Assembly: GCA_902803675.1 (NCBI GenBank)
Contig: CADCQZ010000394.1
Location: forward strand, 1 to 11,739
DNA length: 11,739 bases
Source: an uncultured Eubacteriales bacterium
GTDB taxonomy: Bacteria > Bacillota_A > Clostridia > Christensenellales > Aristaeellaceae
Direction: 5' to 3'
Made by a program: the position numbers and the translations under genes. Shown piece after piece: positions 1 to 6,269 of the stretch. The notes below the pieces were generated by a model. It did no database searches. It saw only the letters and a program-made list of their open reading frames with translations, and was not told the DNA's origin. Within the stretch, counting starts at the first letter, position 1. Each line of letters opens with the position of its first letter.

Positions 1-917
1 AAGTCACCCTGCCCCAGGATGACTACACCTACACGGGCCTTGCCATCAAGCCGGTGCCCACGGTGACGATGGGGGACACCACCCTTATAAAGGGCACGGA
101 CTACACGGTCAAGTACGCCGACAACAAGAAGGTGGGCACCGCTACCGTGACGATCACCGGCAAGGGCGATTACGGCGGGAGCGTCACTTTGAACTTCACC
201 ATCAGCCCCGCGCCGATCACGAGCGTGAAGCTGTCCAAGACCTCTTATGTGTACACCGGCACGGCGCACAAGCCCACCGTCACCGTCAAGGCCAAGGTGA
301 ACGGCAAGACCGTCACCCTCAAGAGCACCCAGTACACCGTCGCCTACAAGAACAACAAGGCCGTGGGCAAGGCCACCGTGACCGTGACCGGCAAGGGCAG
401 TTACGGCGGCACGATCACCAAGACCTTCAAGATCACGCCCGTCAGCCTGAAGGACGTGAAGGTCTTCAATCCCAGCCTGCCGTACACGGGCAAAAAGCAC
501 ACCCCCATCATCCGGGTCAGGGCCGAGGTGAACGGCAAGACCATCACCCTCAAAAAGACCAGGGACTATACCGTCACCTATAAGGACAACGTGGAGCCCG
601 GCACCGCCACCGTGACCGTCAAGGGCAAGGGGAACTATACCGGCACCCTGACCGCGACCTTCAAGATCAACAAGCTCAAGATGTCCATGGCCACGATCAC
701 CCTGAGCAAGACCCAAATGGACTACACCGGCAAGGCCCTCAAGCCCAAGGTGACGGTCAAGTACAAGGTGGACGGCAAAACCGTCACGCTGGTCAAGGAT
801 ACCGATTACACCGTGACCTACAAGAACAACGTGGAGCCCGGCACCGCGTCCGTGATCATCAAGGGCAAGGGCCACTTCTCCGGCTCCAAGACGGTGACCT
901 TCACCATCCAGGACTGA
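1..917 (+). CDS. C-terminal part of a repeat-containing, probably extracellular protein (5' end outside window)
   Basis: The frame is open from the window edge (codons from base 3) to the TGA at 915-917, so the start is missing; the ATG at 54 lies inside a repeat and is not a true start. The visible ~304 residues are one slightly shortened and three full tandem repeats of about 77 residues. Each has a YTG near its start, a central VNGKTVTLK-like strand, then DYTVTYKNN, a PGTATVT stretch and a GKGxYxG turn before TFxI. Such Thr/Lys/Val-rich, cysteine-free, beta-strand repeats resemble the Ig-like or MBG-like stalk modules of Clostridia surface proteins. The protein stops right after the last repeat (FTIQD): no LPXTG motif, membrane anchor or choline/SLH module is visible, so any catalytic, binding or anchoring part must lie N-terminal. 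Extracellular location is inferred from family resemblance. The downstream terminator closes the gene. The specific function is unknown. Confidence 0.8.
   Translation, partial: VTLPQDDYTYTGLAIKPVPTVTMGDTTLIKGTDYTVKYADNKKVGTATVTITGKGDYGGSVTLNFTISPAPITSVKLSKTSYVYTGTAHKPTVTVKAKVNGKTVTLKSTQYTVAYKNNKAVGKATVTVTGKGSYGGTITKTFKITPVSLKDVKVFNPSLPYTGKKHTPIIRVRAEVNGKTITLKKTRDYTVTYKDNVEPGTATVTVKGKGNYTGTLTATFKINKLKMSMATITLSKTQMDYTGKALKPKVTVKYKVDGKTVTLVKDTDYTVTYKNNVEPGTASVIIKGKGHFSGSKTVTFTIQD
3..914 (+). repeat. Tandem ~231-bp repeats encoding Ig-like modules
   Basis: Four in-frame units: 3-218 (72 codons), 219-449 (77), 450-683 (78) and 684-914 (77). The first lacks the longer VNGKTVTLK insertion and has a short GDTTLIKG loop instead. 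Units three and four share the longest near-identical stretch (YK-N-NVEPGTA), suggesting the most recent duplication. Boundaries were set by hand at the start of the strand preceding each YTG and may be shifted by a few codons. Confidence 0.8.
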
Positions 918-982
918 ACGGGATCTTCGATCCCATGACCTTCCGGCGCGGCGGGCGTGGCCTGACCGCGCGGGGGCTGCAG

Positions 983-1018
983 CCGCTCTCATCCGCTTCG
1001 GATGGGAGCGGTTTTTTT
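983..1018 (+). terminator. Intrinsic terminator after the repeat protein gene
   Basis: A 12-bp stem (983-994 with 1000-1011, one T-G wobble) with a 5-base loop GCTTC is followed directly by seven T residues (1012-1018). It lies 66 bases after the stop codon and separates the surface-protein gene from the next promoter. Confidence 0.93.
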
Positions 1019-1066
1019 CGGTCCCGTTCGTCCCGGGATAAAGCGTTGTAAAATCTGGAAACGATA

Positions 1067-1095
1067 TTGACAATGTACTAATTGGGATATAAAAT
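1067..1095 (+). promoter_or_regulatory. Sigma-A-type promoter for the araC-mrnC-thyX-rlmB-sigH series
   Basis: A perfect -35 TTGACA (1067-1072) is followed after 17 bases by TAAAAT (1090-1095), five of six matches to the -10 consensus; TATAAA at 1088-1093 is an alternative with a 15-base spacer. The region is clearly AT-richer than the flanking DNA. The start codon follows 32 bases after the -10, leaving only a short leader with no room for a riboswitch. Confidence 0.8.
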
Positions 1096-1127
1096 AGGTC
1101 GGACATTGGAAACGGAGGCGTTTTTTT

Positions 1128-2003
1128 ATGACTGAATCCTTGATCTTTAAATTCGACGGCCAGGGCGATGACATGCCGGCGGTGCTGGTGGAAGGCGTGC
1201 ATCATCCCGATCCTCTGGCCAGCGCTTCGGGCGTATTCGTGGCCGCGTCCGGCTCGGCCATGCTGCAGAAGGGCGTGTACGCCCTCAAATCCCTGGACCG
1301 TTGGGCCTGGGTGGCGGTGGAGAGCGGTGACACGGTGCTCACCCACGGGGACAATGTGCTGTCCCTGGGGGGCGGCGACTGCGTGATGATCCCCCCGTCC
1401 AGTGACGGCATCGGCCTGGACGTGCGGGAGGAAGCCCGCCTCATCTGGATCACGCTGGGCGGCGTGCTGGCGGGCGAGTTCATGTACCGCCTGGGCGCGG
1501 TGCCCCAAAGGGTGATGAAGCAGGGCGCCCTGCCCACCCAGCTGAACCTGGCCCGGCACATCGTGCAGGCCACCGTGCGTCTGCAGGACGTGGTGGAGGG
1601 TTCCTCCGCCCAGCTGCAGCAGCTCCTGTGGGCCATGCTGGCCACCCATAACGGCCAGCCCGTGGCCATGGACGCGGTGCTCAGCCACGAGATCGCCAAG
1701 GTGGTGGACGCCATGCGCAAAAACCAGTACCGGGACAACTTCTCCCTGGCGGACATGGCCGCCCTTTCCCGCATGCCGGTGGAGACCTTCCGCAAGCGCT
1801 TCGTCAGCGAAGTGGGCATGCCGCCCCAGAGCTACCAGCTGTTCTGCAAGATGGAGCGGGCGAAGGTGCTGCTCAAGCAGGGCTACACCGTGCGCCAGAG
1901 CGGCATCGAGGTGGGCATGAGCGATCCCTACCACTTCTCCAAGGCGTTCAAGAACGTGGTAGGCATCAGCCCCTCCGCCTACAGCAAGACCGCCACCAAA
2001 TGA
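1128..2003 (+). CDS. AraC-family transcriptional regulator
   Basis: A 291-residue cytoplasmic DNA-binding regulator. The N-terminal ~110 residues look like a cupin-type sensing domain (short beta-strand pattern, GDTVLTHGDNVLSLGGGDCVMIPP at about 67-90 in pieces), followed by a helical linker. The C-terminal ~100 residues are the AraC/XylS double helix-turn-helix: first HTH about 205-230 (FSLADMAALSRMPVETFRKR), second about 255-284 ending in the diagnostic SDPYHFSKAFK-x5-ISPSAY signature. GGAGG at 1114-1118 lies 9 bases before the ATG. The stop overlaps the mrnC start (ATGA, 2000-2003), so both are cotranscribed and probably translationally coupled. The ligand and targets cannot be told; no sugar-utilisation gene is adjacent, which is unusual for the family. 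Autoregulation of the promoter at 1067-1095 is possible but not shown. Confidence 0.92.
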   Translation: MTESLIFKFDGQGDDMPAVLVEGVHHPDPLASASGVFVAASGSAMLQKGVYALKSLDRWAWVAVESGDTVLTHGDNVLSLGGGDCVMIPPSSDGIGLDVREEARLIWITLGGVLAGEFMYRLGAVPQRVMKQGALPTQLNLARHIVQATVRLQDVVEGSSAQLQQLLWAMLATHNGQPVAMDAVLSHEIAKVVDAMRKNQYRDNFSLADMAALSRMPVETFRKRFVSEVGMPPQSYQLFCKMERAKVLLKQGYTVRQSGIEVGMSDPYHFSKAFKNVVGISPSAYSKTATK

Positions 2004-2404
2004 GCTTTCCCACTCCCAACCTGACCGACGAGGCGGCGCGCCTCATATCCCCCCTGGAGCTGGCCTTCGTGGGGGACAGCGTGCATACCCTTTTGACCCG
2101 GGCGCGGCTCATGGGCTACAGGCCCCGGGACATGCAGCGCATGGCCGCCGGGCAGGTGAACGCCAGGGCCCAGGCCGAGGCGCTGGAGAGGCTGACGCCG
2201 TACCTGTCGGACGCAGAAAATGACATCGTCCGGCGGGGCCGCAACGCCCACGCCCGCCATCCCGCTCCCCACAGCGCGGGGGAGGGGGATTATCACGCGT
2301 CCACCGCCCTGGAGGCGCTCTACGGCTATCTGTATCTGACGGGCCGGTTCGAGCGGCTGGAGGAGATCGACCGCCTCAGCCGCGGAAAGGATGACAATGC
2401 CTGA
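2000..2404 (+). CDS. mrnC: Mini-ribonuclease III (23S rRNA maturation)
   Basis: A 134-residue protein consisting of an RNase III catalytic domain without a double-stranded RNA-binding domain, as in the MrnC family, which in Bacillus trims the ends of 23S rRNA precursor. The first catalytic motif is LELAFVGDSV (19-28), with D26 matching the essential Asp of B. subtilis MrnC; RRGRNA (78-83) is a family signature; the second acidic motif is TALEALYGYLYL (102-113) with E105 as the presumed metal ligand. The length is typical. The start overlaps the upstream stop (ATGA) and has no clear Shine-Dalgarno sequence, which supports translational coupling to the AraC gene. Its 3' end overlaps thyX. The order mrnC-thyX-rlmB-sigH is common in Clostridia and supports the assignment. 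Confidence 0.94.
   Translation: MSFPTPNLTDEAARLISPLELAFVGDSVHTLLTRARLMGYRPRDMQRMAAGQVNARAQAEALERLTPYLSDAENDIVRRGRNAHARHPAPHSAGEGDYHASTALEALYGYLYLTGRFERLEEIDRLSRGKDDNA
2384..2390 (+). promoter_or_regulatory. Ribosome binding site deciding the thyX start
   Basis: GGAAAGG lies inside the 3' end of mrnC. It touches the in-frame ATG at 2391 but sits 6 bases before the ATG at 2397, so the latter is the better start. Confidence 0.6.
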
Positions 2405-3110
2405 AACAAAACTGAAGGTGGCCCTGATCGCCCACACACCGGACCCGGTGACGGTCTGCGCCCTGGCGGCCAGGACCTGCTATTCCGCCCTGACCCCGGA
2501 GGAGCTCCGGGAAAAGGTGAACGAGAAGGACCAGGGCGATTTCCTCAAAAAGGTCATCGCCAGCGGGCACACCTCCGTGCTGGAGCACGCTTCCTTCACC
2601 TTCGGCGTGGAGGGCGTGTCCCGGGTGCTTCTGGCCCAGCTGACCAGGCACCGCATCGCGTCCTTCTCGGTGCAGAGCCAGCGCTACGTGTCCCTGTCCG
2701 AGGGCTTCAACTACATCGTGCCCCCCCGCATCCGGGACCTGGGGCCCGAGATGGAGGAGGAGTACCGCCGGGAGATGGAGACCGCCCATCAATGGTACCG
2801 CGCCTGGCAGGAGCGCCTGGGGGACAACGCCAACGAGGACGCGCGCTTCGTGCTGCCCTCGGCCTGCGAGACCCGCATCACCATGACCATGAACGCCCGG
2901 GAACTCAAGCATTTCTTTGCCCTGAGGTGCTGCAGCCGGGCCCAGTGGGAGATCCGTGCCCTGGCGGACGAGATGCTCCGGCTGGTGAAGGCCGCCGCGC
3001 CGGCCATATTCGAGGACGCGGGCCCCGGCTGTGTGCGGGGCGCCTGTCCGGAGGGTGCGAAGAGCTGCGGCAGGGCTCAGGAGATCCGGAAAAAATACCG
3101 CGGAGAATAA
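2397..3110 (+). CDS. thyX: Flavin-dependent thymidylate synthase
   Basis: ThyX methylates dUMP to dTMP using methylene-tetrahydrofolate as carbon donor and reduced FAD/NADPH as hydride source; it acts as a homotetramer in the cytoplasm. The protein of 237 residues has the exact ThyX signature RHR-x7-S (RHRIASFSVQS, 84-94) followed by QRY, an upstream GHTSVLEHASFTF (57-69) typical of the flavin-binding fold, and CETRITMTMNARELKHFFALRC (157-178 region) with substrate-contacting arginines. The C-terminal four-cysteine tail (C179, C212, C217, C224 region, GPGCVRGACPEG) is common in clostridial ThyX. An in-frame ATG at 2391 would add two residues, but the ribosome binding site fits 2397 better. 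It overlaps mrnC by 8 bases and is 15 bases from rlmB. It is unrelated to ThyA; whether the genome also has thyA cannot be seen. Confidence 0.97.
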   Translation: MPETKLKVALIAHTPDPVTVCALAARTCYSALTPEELREKVNEKDQGDFLKKVIASGHTSVLEHASFTFGVEGVSRVLLAQLTRHRIASFSVQSQRYVSLSEGFNYIVPPRIRDLGPEMEEEYRREMETAHQWYRAWQERLGDNANEDARFVLPSACETRITMTMNARELKHFFALRCCSRAQWEIRALADEMLRLVKAAAPAIFEDAGPGCVRGACPEGAKSCGRAQEIRKKYRGE

Positions 3111-3125
3111 CGGGAGGACCGATCC

Positions 3126-4397
3126 ATGGCTTATTACGATAAAATGACCAAGAAACCGATGACCAAACAGGATCATATGATGAAGCACAACAAGGACTGG
3201 GCCCTGGGCGAGGACAGGCCCGGCCGGAAATATGACCGGGACGAGCGTCCCAATTTCGACCGCGGCTCCGGGAAGGACTTCTCCCGTCCCGCCGGCGGCC
3301 GGAAGGGCGGCTATAGTGACCGCCCGGCCTACGACAAGGGCGCAAAGCGTGACTTTAACGACCGCCCCGCCTTTGACCGGGCGCCCAAACGCGATTTTAA
3401 CGACCGCCCGGCTTATGACAAGGGCCCGAAGCGTGACTTTGGCGACCGTCCGGCCTACGACAAGGGTGTGAAGCGCGGCTTCAACGACAAGCCCGCCTAC
3501 GACCGGGGCCCGAAGAAGGCCTTTATCCCGGCGGGCCGCCCGCTGCGCGACCCGGACCAGCGGCCCAATGACGGCCGCGGCCCCGTCCCTGTCAGGGATG
3601 ACACAAAGCGCTCCTTCGCGCCGCGGCAGGACGCTCCCGACAGGCGCTTCGACGACCTGGAGGACCGGGTGCCGGAGAACCTGCTCAGCGGGCGCAACCC
3701 CATCCGGGAAGCCCTCAAGAGCGGCCGGGAACTGGAAAAGCTGCTGGTGGCCAAGGGCGAGCTCTCCGGCTCCGCCAGGGAGATCGTGGCCATGGCCAAG
3801 GAAAATCATGTGCCCGTCCAGGTGGTGGACAGGCGCAATCTGGACGATATCACGCCCCATCACCAGGGCATGCTGGCCTTCGCCTCCGCCTACCATTACC
3901 ATGAGGTGGACGAGATCCTGGCCGCGGCGGCCGAAAAGGGCGAGAAGCCCTTCGTGGTGATCCTGGACGGTATCCAGGACCCCCATAACCTGGGCGCCAT
4001 CATCCGCAGCGCGGCCTGCGCCGGCGCGCACGGCGTGATCATCCCCCAGCGCAGGGCCGTGGGCCTGACCCCCGCCGCGGTGAAGGCTTCCGCCGGCGCG
4101 GTGGAGAAGATCATGGTGGCCCGTGTCACCAACCTGAAGAGGACCCTGGACTATCTCAAGGAGCAGGGCCTGTGGCTGTACGCGGCGGACATGGAGGGCG
4201 AGGACTACCGGAAGGTGGACTTCTCCGGCGCGGTGGGACTGGTGATCGGGTCCGAGGGCGAGGGCGCGGCGCGCCTCACCCTGGAGAGCTGCGACAAGCT
4301 GGTCCGTATCCCCATGACGGACGCGGTGGAGTCCCTGAACGCCAGCGTGGCGGCGGGCATCCTTTTGTTCGCCATCCGTTCCTGCAGGACGGCGTGA
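3126..4397 (+). CDS. rlmB: 23S rRNA (guanosine-2'-O-)-methyltransferase RlmB with long N-terminal extension
   Basis: A SpoU/TrmH-family knotted (SPOUT) methyltransferase expected to 2'-O-methylate the conserved G2251-equivalent of 23S rRNA with S-adenosylmethionine. The substrate-binding domain starts near 184 (LLSGRNPIREAL, 186-197). The three SPOUT motifs are present: DGIQDPHNLGAIIRSA (281-296, with N288 and R294), LVIGSEGEG (372-380) and IPMTDAVESLNAS (395-407). At 423 residues it is about 170-180 longer than E. coli or B. subtilis RlmB (about 245). The extra part is an N-terminal Arg/Lys/Asp/Gly/Pro-rich, probably disordered region including five 14-residue tandem repeats (65-134). GGGAGG at 3112-3117 lies 8 bases before the ATG. 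Only 4 bases separate it from sigH. The core assignment is firm; the exact target base rests on family knowledge. Confidence 0.94.
   Translation: MAYYDKMTKKPMTKQDHMMKHNKDWALGEDRPGRKYDRDERPNFDRGSGKDFSRPAGGRKGGYSDRPAYDKGAKRDFNDRPAFDRAPKRDFNDRPAYDKGPKRDFGDRPAYDKGVKRGFNDKPAYDRGPKKAFIPAGRPLRDPDQRPNDGRGPVPVRDDTKRSFAPRQDAPDRRFDDLEDRVPENLLSGRNPIREALKSGRELEKLLVAKGELSGSAREIVAMAKENHVPVQVVDRRNLDDITPHHQGMLAFASAYHYHEVDEILAAAAEKGEKPFVVILDGIQDPHNLGAIIRSAACAGAHGVIIPQRRAVGLTPAAVKASAGAVEKIMVARVTNLKRTLDYLKEQGLWLYAADMEGEDYRKVDFSGAVGLVIGSEGEGAARLTLESCDKLVRIPMTDAVESLNASVAAGILLFAIRSCRTA
3318..3527 (+). repeat. Five tandem 42-bp repeats (14-residue units) in the RlmB N-terminus
   Basis: Units at 3318-3359, 3360-3401, 3402-3443, 3444-3485 and 3486-3527 encode variants of DRPAYDKGPKRDFN. 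The consensus alternates acidic, basic, aromatic (Tyr/Phe) and Gly/Pro residues. Codons differ among copies at many synonymous sites (e.g. GCCTAC, GCCTTT, GCTTAT; CGT/CGC), so the repeats are not a very recent slippage product. A degenerate copy (RPNFDRGSGKDFS) precedes them at residues 41-53. Confidence 0.92.
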
Positions 4398-4401
4398 TCT
4401 G

Positions 4402-5052
4402 ATGACGGAAGAGATCACGCCCCTCGAGGACACGACGCGTTACGAGGGCATGTCGGACGAGGAGATCGCGGCCCTTTCCCGGGACGGGGACGGGCAGGCC
4501 ATGGTCTACCTGATGGATAAATACAAGAACTTCGTCCGCGGCAAGGCCAGGGGCTATTTCCTGGTGGGCGCGGACCACGAGGACATCGTGCAGGAGGGCA
4601 TGATCGGCCTGTTCAAGGCGGTGCGGGATTACGACCCCGCGCGGCTGGTGCCCTTCAGGGTGTTCGCCGAGCTGTGCGTCAGGCGGCAGCTGATCACCGC
4701 CATCAAGAACGCCACACGGCAGAAGCACATCCCGCTGAACAACTACGTGTCCCTCAGCAAGCCCGTCTACGAGAGCGAGAACGGCAGGACCCTCCACGAT
4801 GTGGTGGAGGGGCGGTCGGTGGATCCGGAGGAGCTGTTCATCAGCGCGGAGGAGACCATCGGCATCCAGAAGCACCTGAACACGCGTTTGACGGCGCTGG
4901 AGCGCAGCGTGCTGGACGCTTTCCTGCGGGGCGAGAGCTATCAGGAGATCGCCGAGCACCTGGGCACCCACGTCAAGGCTGTGGACAACGCCCTGCAGCG
5001 GGTGAAGAAAAAGCTGCTCAAGTATCTGGAAAAGCATCACGACCAGGACTGA
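4402..5052 (+). CDS. sigH: RNA polymerase sigma-H factor (Spo0H type)
   Basis: A sigma-70-family factor of 216 residues, close in length and sequence to B. subtilis SigH, which directs transition-phase, competence and early sporulation transcription. Region 2 is clear: NFVRGKARGYFLVGADHEDI (43-62), VQEGMIGLFKAVRDYDP (63-79), then FAELCVRRQLITAIKNATRQ (88-107) as region 2.3/2.4 with KHIPLN after it. Region 4.2 is the HTH SYQEIAEHLGTHVKAVDNAL (179-198) followed by a basic helix. The gene follows rlmB by 4 bases, with a weak AGGA at 4386-4389 as the only visible ribosome binding site, so coupling to rlmB is likely. Location next to rlmB and mrnC supports orthology. SigH also occurs in non-sporulating Clostridia, so it does not prove sporulation. 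Its last codons are partly duplicated downstream. Confidence 0.95.
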   Translation: MTEEITPLEDTTRYEGMSDEEIAALSRDGDGQAMVYLMDKYKNFVRGKARGYFLVGADHEDIVQEGMIGLFKAVRDYDPARLVPFRVFAELCVRRQLITAIKNATRQKHIPLNNYVSLSKPVYESENGRTLHDVVEGRSVDPEELFISAEETIGIQKHLNTRLTALERSVLDAFLRGESYQEIAEHLGTHVKAVDNALQRVKKKLLKYLEKHHDQD

Positions 5053-5107
5053 AAAGGCGGGAGACGCCTTAAGCATCACGATCGGGATGAAAAGGTGAAA
5101 AAGCCTT
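5032..5107 (+). repeat. Imperfect tandem duplication (39-base period) across the sigH stop codon
   Basis: AAGCATCACGACCAGGACTG (5032-5051) continuing to AAAAGG is repeated as AAGCATCACGATCGGGATG (5071-5089) continuing to AAAAGG, with few substitutions and one deleted base. Each copy is followed by a small hairpin: AAGGCG/CGCCTT (5054-5059 with 5065-5070) and AAGGT/GCCTT (5092-5096 with 5103-5107). Neither hairpin has a T-tract. Confidence 0.7.
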
Positions 5108-5109
5108 AC

Positions 5110-5115
5110 AGGAGG
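5110..5115 (+). promoter_or_regulatory. Strong ribosome binding site of glf
   Basis: A perfect AGGAGG ends 5 bases before the ATG at 5121. It is much stronger than the site before sigH, which suggests glf is translated independently although no promoter is visible in the 68-base gap. Confidence 0.8.
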
Positions 5116-5120
5116 GGAAT

Positions 5121-6269
5121 ATGAGGATCATCATCGTCGGGGCCGGCATCGCCGGCTGCACGGCCGCCAGGCTCCTGGCGGAATCGGGCCGGAAGGTGGA
5201 GGTGTGGGAAAAACGCTCCCACGTGGCCGGGAACGCTTATGACTGCCTGAACAGCCAGGGCATCCTGATCCACCGCTACGGCCCCCACATTTTCCATACG
5301 AAGCTGAAGGAAGTCTATGATCTCCTGAGCCGGTTCACGGACTGGTACCCCCTGGAGCACCGGGTGCTGGCCCGGGTGGGGGACAAAATGCTGCCCGTGC
5401 CCTTCAACCTGATCAGCCTGGAGCAGCTCTTCAGCCCGGCCAAGGCCGCGCGCCTGAAGGATAAGCTGATCGCGGCCTACGGCGAGGGCGCCCGCGTGCC
5501 CGTGCTGGACCTGATGCGCTCCGAGGACAGGAGCCTGAAGGCCCTGGGCGAGACGGTGTACCGGATCATCTTCCGCACCTACACCACCAAGCAGTGGGGG
5601 ACCGACCCCAGGCATGTGGACGAGAACACCTTAAAGCGCGTGCCCGTGCTGGTGAGCCGGGACACCCGCTATTTCCAGGATCCCTATCAGGGGATGCCCC
5701 TTGAGGGCTATACGGCCCTGTGCGAGAAGATGCTGGATCATCCCGGCATCGCCCTGAGCCTGGATACGGACGCCTTCGGGCGCATCGCCTTCCGTGAGGG
5801 CCGCCTCACGGTGGACGGCGTGCCCGCCGGGGAGGACACCCGCGTGATCTTCACCGGGCCCCTGGACGCCCTGTGCGGCTACGCTTACGGGCCCCTGCCT
5901 TACCGCACCCTGGATTTCGTGTTCACGGAGCTGGATGAGGACCGCTTCCAGGAAGCCGGCGTGGTCAACTACACCGTGGACCAGCCCTTCACCCGCATCA
6001 CGGAGTTCAAGACCCTCACCGGGCAGACCGTGCCCGGCAAGACCTGCATCATGCGCGAGTACAGCCGTGATCAGGTGCGGGGCGATGAGCCCTACTATCC
6101 CATCGCCGGGCCGGAGAGCGCGGAAAAGTACCGTCTCTACCGGGAGATGCTGCCGCGGGAGGTGATCCCCCTGGGGCGCCTGGCGGAATACCGCTACTAC
6201 AACATGGACCAGGTGGTGCTCCAGGCCATGAAGACCTGTGAGGACCTGATCGGAAGGACCGACGCATGA
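5121..6269 (+). CDS. glf: UDP-galactopyranose mutase
   Basis: A FAD-dependent enzyme converting UDP-galactopyranose to UDP-galactofuranose, the donor for galactofuranose in cell-surface polysaccharides. At 382 residues it has the usual bacterial length. The N-terminal dinucleotide-binding motif is IIIVGAGIAGCTAARLL (3-19) with GxGxxG at 7-12 and an acidic E30 at the end of strand two. Family signatures follow: HRYGPHIFHT (51-60), PFN (94-96), YTTKQWGTDP (154-163), PYQGMPLEGY (188-197), REYS (312-315), and the FAD/substrate motif LGRLAEYRYYNMDQV (351-365). The stop overlaps the glycosyltransferase start (ATGA, 6266-6269), so the two form a functional pair. Its placement behind sigH, rather than in a visible capsule or wall-polysaccharide cluster, is unusual. 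Confidence 0.96.
   Translation: MRIIIVGAGIAGCTAARLLAESGRKVEVWEKRSHVAGNAYDCLNSQGILIHRYGPHIFHTKLKEVYDLLSRFTDWYPLEHRVLARVGDKMLPVPFNLISLEQLFSPAKAARLKDKLIAAYGEGARVPVLDLMRSEDRSLKALGETVYRIIFRTYTTKQWGTDPRHVDENTLKRVPVLVSRDTRYFQDPYQGMPLEGYTALCEKMLDHPGIALSLDTDAFGRIAFREGRLTVDGVPAGEDTRVIFTGPLDALCGYAYGPLPYRTLDFVFTELDEDRFQEAGVVNYTVDQPFTRITEFKTLTGQTVPGKTCIMREYSRDQVRGDEPYYPIAGPESAEKYRLYREMLPREVIPLGRLAEYRYYNMDQVVLQAMKTCEDLIGRTDA

Noticed and set aside
2376..4433. 685-codon open frame on the minus strand opposite thyX and rlmB
   Set aside because: It covers two well-identified genes in antisense, has low-complexity composition and no family motif. It is explained by the strong third-position GC bias of the sense genes.
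5054..5070. Hairpin AAGGCG/CGCCTT as a terminator after sigH
   Set aside because: The stem is only 6 bp and is followed by AAGCATCACG rather than a T-tract, so it is not an intrinsic terminator.
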